44,844 nucleotides of DNA from contig JABMRV010000060.1 of NCBI GenBank assembly GCA_013202285.1, forward strand, positions 1 through 44,844, read 5' to 3'. Source of the DNA: a bacterium (GTDB lineage: Bacteria > Electryoneota > AABM5-125-24 > Hatepunaeales > Hatepunaeaceae). Positions within the stretch are counted from its first letter, which is position 1, and every line of letters begins with the position of its first letter. Under the pieces are notes generated by a model, which saw only the letters and a list, made by a program, of their open reading frames with translations, did no database searches and was not told the DNA's origin. Positions 25,843 to 33,686 of the stretch are shown piece by piece. A program made the translations under genes and the position numbers.

Positions 25843-26343
25843 ATGGAAAGTAAAATTGATCAACTGATTGAATTAATCAAAAACGAGGAAAACGCACTCG
25901 ATCAGTTTCTGAACTGTCTCACTCGACAGAAGGAATTCATCATCCGGAATAAAGTCGATGAATTCGATGAAACCGTTCGCGAGGTTGAAGAAATTATAGG
26001 CAAAATCAGGGATCTTGAACTTGGCAGGATGGAATTGGTGAAATCAATCGCCGCCACCACCGGTTCTGCTGATGATGATTTGACGCTAACACGCCTGATC
26101 GAGCTGAACCTCGGTGAATCCTCAACTGAATTGAAAAACCTCAAGATAACCCTGTCCGGTCTGGTTGACAGGATCAAGAAAGCCAACCGGGTCAACCAGT
26201 ACCTTATTAAGCGCTCGCTCAGCTTCATCCAGAAGAACATCGACTGGTTCATAGATGACAACAACCTGAACTTCATCTACCTGGCGGACGGAAAACAAAA
26301 GGTTAAAGATCCCGGCAACTTGTTAATAGATAAGGTACTGTAG
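25843..26343 (+). CDS. flgN: Hook-junction chaperone FlgN
   Basis: 166 residues, almost wholly helical with heptad-like spacing (LIELIKNEENALDQFLNCLTRQKEFI, VKSIAATTG, IKKANRVNQYLIKRSLSFI). The motif order and length fit FlgN, the cytoplasmic export chaperone for FlgK and FlgL, which are encoded next. Sequence identity in this family is low, so the assignment leans on position. AGGAG lies eight or nine bases before the ATG; flgK follows after three bases. Confidence 0.8.
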   Translation: MESKIDQLIELIKNEENALDQFLNCLTRQKEFIIRNKVDEFDETVREVEEIIGKIRDLELGRMELVKSIAATTGSADDDLTLTRLIELNLGESSTELKNLKITLSGLVDRIKKANRVNQYLIKRSLSFIQKNIDWFIDDNNLNFIYLADGKQKVKDPGNLLIDKVL

Positions 26344-26346
26344 GCA

Positions 26347-27714
26347 ATGCCAACGATAAACTCAACACTTTCGCTGGGTAAGCGCGCACTTCTGGCTCAT
26401 CAGGGGGCAATGGGTCTCGGCGCTGATAACGTCGCCAACGTTAACACACCCGGCTATGCCCGCAAGATCGCCGATCTCAGGTCTGCTCCGGGTATCCGCA
26501 ATGCACTTGGCGCTTTCGGAGGCGGGGTCGATCTGCTCGGTGCGCATGGTGAGCGGGACATGTTCATTGAGCGCCAGGTTCGCAGCGCTTTGGGGGAAGC
26601 CGGTCGGGGACAGACCAGTCATCAGATGCTGCGTATGATCGAGGAAGTATTCGGTGAGTTGAGCAGCGTTGGCTTGTCCAATGCCTTCGACCGCTTCTGG
26701 AACGCATGGCACGACTTGTCAAACGATCCCAGTTCCATGACCAGCCGTAATGCACTGCTCGGAACCTCGATCAACCTCACCAGAAAATTCCACGATATCG
26801 ACCGGCAGTTGAACGATCAGGCTGAAAGGATAAATGAGCAGATCACCGTCAAAGCCTCCAGAGTCAACGCCATTACTCAGGAGTTAGTGAGAATAAACGA
26901 AGACTTATCACGCCTGAACGGCGAGGCTCCCGAACTGGTTGACAGGTGCAGTCTGCTGTTGGATGAACTCACCGGTTTAACCGGCGCTACATATAGATTT
27001 GAAGATAATGGAACTGTTTCCGTCTTCCTCGATGGAGCCGCCATGGTGATGGATTTCGACCGACAGATCATAGGCGTTGAGAGAGATGACAACGGAAACT
27101 GCAGTCTCGTGCTCAGCGATGCCGGTAATCGATCACTCAACGTTGCAACAGGAGAGATCGGAGGCTTGTTCGAAGTGCGCGACGAGACGCTCGCAGAACT
27201 CCGGCAAAGACTCGATGAGCTTGCCGCGACGCTGGCGAGAGAAGTGAACAGTGTTCATTTGACCGGATATGGATTAAACGGTTCGACCGGCATCGACTTC
27301 TTCGATCCCGAAACCACTGGAATAAGTGATATTGCAATTAACTACAGAATCGCGAACGATGCTTCGCTAATTGCCGCTTCGTCCGATGGCAGCCCCGGCG
27401 ACAACCGGATTGCGCTGCTGATTGCAGAACTCGAAAACCGCGCTGTTCTGAGCGACGGTAGCGAAACAATCGGTGAGGCTTATGGCAGTATCGCCACTTG
27501 GCTTGGGGTACGGGTAGCCAATGCCGAGATCGAAAATGAAGGCGCACAACTCGCGCTCTACCAGGCTGAATCCTGGCGTGAAGCCGTAAGTGGCGTCTCA
27601 CTGGATGAGGAGATGGCTAAACTTATCGCCTCTCAGCTTGCCTTCAACGCTTCGGCAAAGCTGATCAGCATGGCTGACTCGATGTTGGAGCAGGTATTGG
27701 CGCTGGTCAGGTAG
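26347..27714 (+). CDS. flgK: Hook-filament junction protein FlgK
   Basis: 455 residues. Begins with a typical N-terminal D0/D1 region (LSLGKRALLAHQGAMGLGADNVANVNTPGYARK), continues with SNAFDRFWNAWHDLSNDP, and ends with LDEEMAKLIASQLAFNASAKLISMADSMLEQVL. These are the signatures of FlgK (HAP1), which joins hook and filament. A little shorter than enterobacterial FlgK, so the middle domain is reduced. A small palindrome (27728-27755) separates it from flgL. Confidence 0.95.
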   Translation: MPTINSTLSLGKRALLAHQGAMGLGADNVANVNTPGYARKIADLRSAPGIRNALGAFGGGVDLLGAHGERDMFIERQVRSALGEAGRGQTSHQMLRMIEEVFGELSSVGLSNAFDRFWNAWHDLSNDPSSMTSRNALLGTSINLTRKFHDIDRQLNDQAERINEQITVKASRVNAITQELVRINEDLSRLNGEAPELVDRCSLLLDELTGLTGATYRFEDNGTVSVFLDGAAMVMDFDRQIIGVERDDNGNCSLVLSDAGNRSLNVATGEIGGLFEVRDETLAELRQRLDELAATLAREVNSVHLTGYGLNGSTGIDFFDPETTGISDIAINYRIANDASLIAASSDGSPGDNRIALLIAELENRAVLSDGSETIGEAYGSIATWLGVRVANAEIENEGAQLALYQAESWREAVSGVSLDEEMAKLIASQLAFNASAKLISMADSMLEQVLALVR

Positions 27715-27727
27715 CCGCACTAAGTTT

Positions 27728-27755
27728 GTAGGGGTTGAAAATCTTCAACCCATAC
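27728..27755. repeat. Palindrome between flgK and flgL
   Basis: GTAGGGGTTGAA and TTCAACCCATAC form an almost perfect inverted repeat around four bases. It lies ahead of the flgL ribosome-binding site. Confidence 0.55.
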
Positions 27756-27775
27756 GATAAACATGGAGCAATAAA

Positions 27776-28693
27776 TTGCGCGTAACACACCACGGTCTTG
27801 TCGAGCAGGTTATCGCCAATGTGGAGAGACGCATGGAGTTGATAGCCAGATCTCAGGAACAGATCGCAACCGGAAGGAGGATCAACAGACCGTCTAACGA
27901 TCCTGCCGCTGCCGGTGAATTGCTCAAGCTCGACAGCCGTTACATGCGGCTGGATCAATACTCACGAAACATCAGGAACGGGCTCTCTCACCTCAAAATG
28001 ACTGAGTCGGGACTCGGACGGATCAAGGATATTATCATTCGCGCTCGCAGTCTCGCAGTCAAGGGTGCCAACGGTGCACTCGACAAGCAGGATCGCCAGG
28101 CAATCGCCGGACAGATAGAACAGATCCTGCAGGAACTTCTCTCGACTGCCAACCAGAAGTTCGGTAATCGCTATCTGTTCGGAGGAACCGAAACCAGGAA
28201 TCCGCCGTACCAAGCGGTGGATGGTTCCAACGAGAAACTGGCGGACATAATCCCGAATTTTGCTGAACCGTTAACTGTTATCGAGCTGCTCGCCGACGAG
28301 GGCGAGCGGGTGAAAATGTCGTTTGCGGCTTCAGATGTCTTCGATTTGGGTGACGGCGAGACTCTCTTCACAATCCTCTTCGAACTGCGCGATGCGCTTA
28401 ACAATAATAGCGAAACCGTCACCGGTGCGGCGATCACAAAGCTCGATGATGCACTTGAAAAATTAAGCGCTGTCTCTGCCTTGCTCGGTGCGCGTGTCAA
28501 TTCAATTGAATCAATGTTGGGAAGAATTACAGATCAGCAGATAAATCTCAACGACAGGATAAATGACCTCGGCGCGGTTGACATCGTCGAAGCGATAACG
28601 AGATTAAGCGAGAACCAGGTGAGTTACGAAATGGCGTTGAGAATGTCGGCAAAGGTAATCCAGCCCAGCCTGGTCAACTTTGTGTACTTGTAA
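27776..28693 (+). CDS. flgL: Hook-filament junction protein FlgL
   Basis: 305 residues from a TTG, supported by GGAG at 27764-27767 eight bases upstream; no ATG is available before the conserved start. The N-terminus has VTHHGLVEQVIANVERRM and IATGRRINRPSNDPAAAGELL; LLSTANQKFGNRYLFGGTETRNPPY is a FlgL hallmark; the C-terminus has ITRLSENQVSYEMALRMSAKV. FlgL (HAP3) connects FlgK to flagellin. The glycosyltransferase block starts 26 bases after its stop. Confidence 0.94.
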   Translation: MRVTHHGLVEQVIANVERRMELIARSQEQIATGRRINRPSNDPAAAGELLKLDSRYMRLDQYSRNIRNGLSHLKMTESGLGRIKDIIIRARSLAVKGANGALDKQDRQAIAGQIEQILQELLSTANQKFGNRYLFGGTETRNPPYQAVDGSNEKLADIIPNFAEPLTVIELLADEGERVKMSFAASDVFDLGDGETLFTILFELRDALNNNSETVTGAAITKLDDALEKLSAVSALLGARVNSIESMLGRITDQQINLNDRINDLGAVDIVEAITRLSENQVSYEMALRMSAKVIQPSLVNFVYL

Positions 28694-28719
28694 TACATAA
28701 GATTTTATAAGGGAACAGA

Positions 28720-30498
28720 ATGGGACCGGTTCGCTCCGATCAGAGAAACACACTCAGCATCGACTGCAGCATCCTCATACCCGTATTCAATGCGCTCGAT
28801 TACACACGGGAATGCATAGAAACTCTGCTAAGGGATGGAAGTGATGTAGCATTCGAGATAATCGTGGTCGATAACGGTTCGACTGATGACACACCGTCAT
28901 ATCTAAGGTCAAAGAGGGACTCACTGACTGTAGTCTCACCCGGCATGAATCTCGGTTTCGCCCGCGCCAACAACCTCGCTGCACGTCATGCAATAGGTCG
29001 TTTCCTCGTCCTGCTCAACAATGACACAATACCCGAACAGGGATGGCTTGAGGCAATGGTTCAAGCCACTGAGTCCGATAAGAATGTCGGGATTGTAGGA
29101 GCAAAGCTCCTCTATCCGCTCGACCGGCTGGTTCAGCATGCGGGCGTGGTTCTGACGGATGATCTGAAACTGATGCACATCTACGAACGCTTCCCGGAAG
29201 ATCATCCGGCGGTGAACAAACGCCGGGAGTTCCGGATTGTAACTGCGGCATGTATGTTGGTGAAACGTGAACTGTACTCCGAACTCAACGGGCTTGACGA
29301 ACGCTTTGTGAACGGCTTCGAGGACGTCGATTTCTGCCTCAGGGCAGGTGAGAAAGGCATGCGTGTTATCTATGAACCGAAAGCGGTCGTACTGCATCAT
29401 GCGGAAAGAACATCCGGAAGACACCTGCATGAGACCAACAACGCAATGCTGCTCACGAAGCTATGGCGGCATAAACTCACACCGAATATAAACCGTTATT
29501 TAACAGAAGATGGATATAAAATCAATCATAACAGGGGAGTAGCGACCATCGCACCCCAGGGAGAAAGAATGATAGAACTAAGCGACAGCGTCAGTCTTTC
29601 ACTACAAGACAAGGCGCGAGAGACCCTCAAGGACGGAAAAATCGGTGAGGCGCTCGATCTTTACGAGCAGCTTTACCGGATAGATCCCAACAATCGTTTT
29701 GCGCTCAGTTACATCGCTGATATTCATGAACGGCGAGGTGACCTGGAAAAAGCCGCAACCGCACTGCTCAAGCTTCTGAGAACCCATCCCGCGGCAGAGG
29801 TCTGTCTCAGGCTGGCTCAGAATGCGTTAAAACAACAGCATTACGACGATGCCATCGGATTTGCGCAGGATTCGATGAATAATTTCGGTGACAACGGTCA
29901 GGTTGAAGACGCCCGCACAATCATCGCCGACACCAACTACAAGTCCGGCGCTGCAGACACTGCCGCTGAACTCTACGACGCGATTCTCACTGCTAATTCT
30001 CACAACGTGCGCGCATTGACGGGACGCGGTACAGTCGCGCTGACCAGAAAAGAATACCGGGATGCCATCGAATACTTCGATCGTGCGCTGGAAGTCAATC
30101 CTCATCATTCCCGTGCCATACTCGGCAAAGGTCTTGCCTACATGGGTCTGAACCGGCAGCGTGAGGCAGCTAACCTGATTTCGGAGTCTTTGACTATGGA
30201 AGGCGACAACGGTTGGGCGATAGCGACCATTCTGCCCATCCTGTCTGAAACAGGCAAACTCGATATCGCCGACAAGGCATTGAAAGGTTACCTGGACTTC
30301 TATCCGGACGACTATCCGATGTTGTTGGCGCGAGCCGGTATCTCCTTCGCGATGGGTCGTTACGATCTCAGCCGCAAATTGCTGGACACGGTTCTCGAAA
30401 CACACCCTGAATATCCCGGAACCGAGGATCTCGACCGCGAACTGAAGCTGGCGACCGAAATGACAACCTCTCAGGTGGCGGTACCAGTACCAGCCTGA
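28720..30498 (+). CDS. Family 2 glycosyltransferase with C-terminal TPR repeats
   Basis: 592 residues. Residues about 9-235 are a GT2 domain of the WbbL-like type: VVDNGSTDDTPSY, NLGFARANNLAA, LLNNDTIPEQGW (metal-binding acidic motif) and NGFEDVDFCLRAGEKG. Residues about 295-570 are tetratricopeptide repeats (EALDLYEQLYRIDPNNRFALSYIA, DAIEYFDRALEVNPHHSRAI). The TPR part may hold the acceptor protein. The gene starts the block between flgL and fliC, and its stop overlaps the next start by one base. Flagellin glycosylation is the most likely role, by position. Confidence 0.87.
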   Translation: MGPVRSDQRNTLSIDCSILIPVFNALDYTRECIETLLRDGSDVAFEIIVVDNGSTDDTPSYLRSKRDSLTVVSPGMNLGFARANNLAARHAIGRFLVLLNNDTIPEQGWLEAMVQATESDKNVGIVGAKLLYPLDRLVQHAGVVLTDDLKLMHIYERFPEDHPAVNKRREFRIVTAACMLVKRELYSELNGLDERFVNGFEDVDFCLRAGEKGMRVIYEPKAVVLHHAERTSGRHLHETNNAMLLTKLWRHKLTPNINRYLTEDGYKINHNRGVATIAPQGERMIELSDSVSLSLQDKARETLKDGKIGEALDLYEQLYRIDPNNRFALSYIADIHERRGDLEKAATALLKLLRTHPAAEVCLRLAQNALKQQHYDDAIGFAQDSMNNFGDNGQVEDARTIIADTNYKSGAADTAAELYDAILTANSHNVRALTGRGTVALTRKEYRDAIEYFDRALEVNPHHSRAILGKGLAYMGLNRQREAANLISESLTMEGDNGWAIATILPILSETGKLDIADKALKGYLDFYPDDYPMLLARAGISFAMGRYDLSRKLLDTVLETHPEYPGTEDLDRELKLATEMTTSQVAVPVPA

Positions 30499-31802
30499 TG
30501 TCGAGGAATGCTCCTTACTCAACCGTAGTCATTCAACTCGCTCGACTGGGCGATCTCGCCCAGTCATGGCGGCTGCTGTCGAGATTAATCCGTAACAACG
30601 GACCTGACAAGACCGCGCTGGTCGTCGACTCCCGGTTGTCATCACTCGCCGGGTTAATGGTGGGAAAGGAAAATGTACTGCCGATTGAGATATCCGATCT
30701 ACCGCAGAGATTCGCAACCGGCAGCTTATCCGGAGATTGGCAGGAAGCGACCAGGCTCAAGCAGTCACTAACTGAATTCGCCGCCGATACCGTTATCAAT
30801 CTTAACTACCATCTGCCTGCCGCTGCTATTTGCGCGGCAATACCGGCAGTCAACCGTTATGGAGCAAGATGGCATGACGTAAAAGCAGGCGTTCCATCTG
30901 ACAGTCAGATCGAGCAGCTGTTTCGCGCTACCACGGGACTTAGGCATAACAACAGGCATTTGTCGGATATCTGGAGTGAGTATGATGTAGCGGACAGGAA
31001 TGTCCGCCCTCCCCCTTTGGATATTTACTCGTCGATACCGCTGCAGGATGGATTGATTGAATCGGGCAGAAGAATCATGGCTGTTAACCGCAGAGGGTTG
31101 ACAGCGGGGGACTCGCCGGTCGGTTTGATAATCGGATCAGGGCTGTCGGCTCGTTCACTGCCTGTATCAGATCTCGCTCAGATCGTCTCCGCAGTATCCG
31201 CTATAAATCCGGTTATCCTTATCGGTTCGCAGCAGGATGCTCCAGCGGCGGTTGACGTCCTGAAACACTGTAATCTACTTGATGTTCCGCAGGATGTTAA
31301 CACCCTGCGGAACGGAATGAATCGAGCCGTCTCAGTGTGCGGTCTGACGGACGACCTGGCAACTCTTGCCGGAGTTCTTAAATGCTGTAAACTTGTCGTT
31401 GGCGTCGATACCGGTGCACTGCATCTCACCGCTGCGCTGGGCGTCAGATGTCTCGGGATCTATTACGGCTCCATGCATTTCAGAGAAACAGGTCCTTATG
31501 GCGCCGACAACTGGGTGATAACACCGGATGATCCGGACTACCCCTGCCACGAAAGAGAGATGGAAGCTCATCCGGAACGATACTCAGGAGTCATTCCACC
31601 AGGAATCATAGTTGCGACATTGATGAGAATGCTTGAGAACAAAGAAGTGGAGCAGTCATCCCCGACTATCTTTCAGGAGGCGAATGTGAAGCTCTATCGG
31701 TCGTGCCTGACCGCAGATGGATTGGAATGGCAATCGGAATGGGGGAATAAAACGATAAGCACAATCGCTAAGGAGGACAGGGCTCCGTACCTGTCCCTGT
31801 GA
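30498..31802 (+). CDS. Family 9 glycosyltransferase (heptosyltransferase-like)
   Basis: 434 residues. VIQLARLGDLAQSWRLLSRL opens a GT-B fold, and VGVDTGALHLTAALGVRCLGIYYGS is the nucleotide-sugar motif of the ADP-heptose:LPS heptosyltransferase family. The ATG overlaps the previous stop (TGATG), a sign of coupling. Two repeat-derived segments lie within: residues about 165-174 (ADRNVRPPP) come from a palindromic unit shared with the FlgJ-type gene, and the last residues (EDRAPYLSL) plus the stop come from another repeat. Those ends may therefore be recent additions. Confidence 0.87.
   Translation: MSRNAPYSTVVIQLARLGDLAQSWRLLSRLIRNNGPDKTALVVDSRLSSLAGLMVGKENVLPIEISDLPQRFATGSLSGDWQEATRLKQSLTEFAADTVINLNYHLPAAAICAAIPAVNRYGARWHDVKAGVPSDSQIEQLFRATTGLRHNNRHLSDIWSEYDVADRNVRPPPLDIYSSIPLQDGLIESGRRIMAVNRRGLTAGDSPVGLIIGSGLSARSLPVSDLAQIVSAVSAINPVILIGSQQDAPAAVDVLKHCNLLDVPQDVNTLRNGMNRAVSVCGLTDDLATLAGVLKCCKLVVGVDTGALHLTAALGVRCLGIYYGSMHFRETGPYGADNWVITPDDPDYPCHEREMEAHPERYSGVIPPGIIVATLMRMLENKEVEQSSPTIFQEANVKLYRSCLTADGLEWQSEWGNKTISTIAKEDRAPYLSL
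30990..31015. repeat. Repeat unit in frame in the family 9 glycosyltransferase gene
   Basis: Bases 30990-31014 are the exact reverse complement of 25073-25097. Read in frame it gives ADRNVRPPP, in a loop between the two halves of the enzyme. Confidence 0.85.
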
Positions 31803-31845
31803 ACAAGAAGACCATTAATGGACGGGTACGGAGCCCCGTCCTCCT
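31771..31845. repeat. Long inverted repeat spanning a glycosyltransferase stop codon
   Basis: Arms 31771-31796 and 31820-31845 pair over 26 bases with two mismatches; each contains GGGCTCCGTACC. The left arm lies within the coding sequence, and the stop at 31800-31802 is just after it. The same unit occurs twice as direct repeats at 37774-37850 before flagellin. Confidence 0.8.
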
Positions 31846-31859
31846 GTCCTGCAAAGTGA

Positions 31860-33686
31860 ATGAACTTTCTGCAACATAATAACCTCTGGCTAAGACAAGT
31901 TGACTCCGCACTGTGCGAAAGGGTCAACCGGACGGCTGTCAATCAGTCATTCAAGGTTACTCCCGCACGGAGCGGAACGCCGACATTGAGAATAGGTTCC
32001 ATCCAGATTCACAGCGCTTACGATCCCGTCCGTGAAGCTGAAAGCATGGCGGAAAAATCGACTGAAAAGTTATCTGCGAATGATGTTATCGTCATCTTCG
32101 GTCTGGGGCTTGGATACCTGACTGAAGAGGTTAGGAAACGGTTCGACGGCAAAATTATACTAATTGAACCGGACCTGTCCGTCGTGAAGCTCGCCATGAA
32201 TGAACGTTCCATGGGATTTCTGAGCAGTATGACTCTCGTCCTCGGTCAGTCCCTACAGGAAACTGTGAACGCCATAGAACGCGAATGCGGCAGCGCAACG
32301 GATTTCACCCGCGTGAAAATCATCCAGCATCCCCCTTCTATCAAACTCAATCCCGAATATTTCGAGGAACTGAAGAGAACCGTCAACGCCCGTCGTAATA
32401 CGAATGTAACCGGACTTGGCATACTGGTTGTTACTCCCATCTACGGTGGTTCTCTGCCGGTAGCCCGATATTGCGCCTCGGCATTTGAGAAACTCGGTCA
32501 TCGCGTTGAGACGCTCGACAACGAGATCTACAACGATGCCCGGCAGCAGATCGATCAAATCTCCGGCAACCGGGATCATCGCAATCAACTGACCGGACTG
32601 CTTAACACGCTCATGGCTGAATCGATCACCGCCCGTGCGCTCGACAGGGCAGTCGATCTCGTCTTCCTCACCGCACAGTCCCCTATGACTCCCGATGTCG
32701 CACAGGAACTCAAGAGACACAAAATACCCACTGCCTTCTGGTTTGTGGAGGACTGGCAACTGTTCACCTACTGGCAGCAATGGGCTCCGCTGTACGATTA
32801 CTTCTTCACCATACAGAAAGACGCATTCCCGGCTGCTCTTTCCCGTATTGGAGTCAATAAGACCATGTATCTGCCGATGGCGGCAGATCCGCAGGTTCAC
32901 CAACCGGTAACTCTGAAGCCGGAGGAAATCTCTGAATTCGGCAGCGACGTCTCTCATATCGGAGCAGGATATTTCAACAGACAGGCAGTTTTTTCCGGTC
33001 TCTCAGACCTCGATTTCAAGCTCTGGGGCAACGGCTGGGAGGATACCACATCCATCCGGAAAGTACTGCAGCGAGAAGGCGACCGTATCACGGTCGAGGA
33101 TAGTGTCAAGATTTTCAACGCTTCAAGAATAAATATCAACCTGCATTCGTCGGAATTCCATCGAGGCGTCAATCCAGACGGAGATTTCATCAATCCCCGC
33201 ACCTTTGAAATAGCAGCCTGCGGCGGTTTTCAGCTTACAGATCAACGCAGCCTGCTGCCCGAACTGTTTGAAGTCGGTAAAGAGATCACCACCTTCAAGC
33301 ATGAGAGCGAGCTGAGATATCTGATCGAACACTACTTGCAGCATCCCGAGGAACGGCGCTCCATAGCCGCCAATGCCCGTAGAAGGGTGCTGATGGAACA
33401 CACCTATGAAATGCGCATGGCGGAAGCGTTGAACTATATCTACAGCTATGAGACAACCCCTGCCAGCAGGAGGCATCCCGATCATATCGACAACCTGTTG
33501 GAAGAGGCTGAAAACGACGCTGAACTGACCGAACTTCTCAGCCGCTTCAGCGGAACCGGTGTGGTGACTGTTGACGATATAGCCGTTGATATCCAGTCTC
33601 GACGCGGAGAAATCAGCGACCCCGAAACCATATTCCTGTTGATGCATGAATTCCGCAACTGGGCGAAAGAGAAGGAGCTGTTTTGA
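31860..33686 (+). CDS. Maf-like domain joined to a CgeB-like glycosyltransferase
   Basis: 608 residues. The N-terminal part resembles the motility accessory factor (Maf) flagellin glycosyltransferases: HSAYDPVREAE at 51-61, FGLGLGYLTEEV at about 80-91 and IILIEPD at 99-105. From about 187 the protein is a CgeB/DUF3880-type GT-B enzyme: ILVVTPIYGGSLPVARYC, PTAFWFVEDW, LPMAADPQVH, then NASRININLHSSEFHRG, FEIAACGGFQLTDQR and a closing YEMRMAEALNYI. Maf proteins transfer pseudaminic or related sugars to flagellin in other bacteria, which together with position points to a flagellar glycan role. Start chosen as the ATG at 31860. The stop overlaps the next gene by four bases. Confidence 0.82.
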   Translation: MNFLQHNNLWLRQVDSALCERVNRTAVNQSFKVTPARSGTPTLRIGSIQIHSAYDPVREAESMAEKSTEKLSANDVIVIFGLGLGYLTEEVRKRFDGKIILIEPDLSVVKLAMNERSMGFLSSMTLVLGQSLQETVNAIERECGSATDFTRVKIIQHPPSIKLNPEYFEELKRTVNARRNTNVTGLGILVVTPIYGGSLPVARYCASAFEKLGHRVETLDNEIYNDARQQIDQISGNRDHRNQLTGLLNTLMAESITARALDRAVDLVFLTAQSPMTPDVAQELKRHKIPTAFWFVEDWQLFTYWQQWAPLYDYFFTIQKDAFPAALSRIGVNKTMYLPMAADPQVHQPVTLKPEEISEFGSDVSHIGAGYFNRQAVFSGLSDLDFKLWGNGWEDTTSIRKVLQREGDRITVEDSVKIFNASRININLHSSEFHRGVNPDGDFINPRTFEIAACGGFQLTDQRSLLPELFEVGKEITTFKHESELRYLIEHYLQHPEERRSIAANARRRVLMEHTYEMRMAEALNYIYSYETTPASRRHPDHIDNLLEEAENDAELTELLSRFSGTGVVTVDDIAVDIQSRRGEISDPETIFLLMHEFRNWAKEKELF

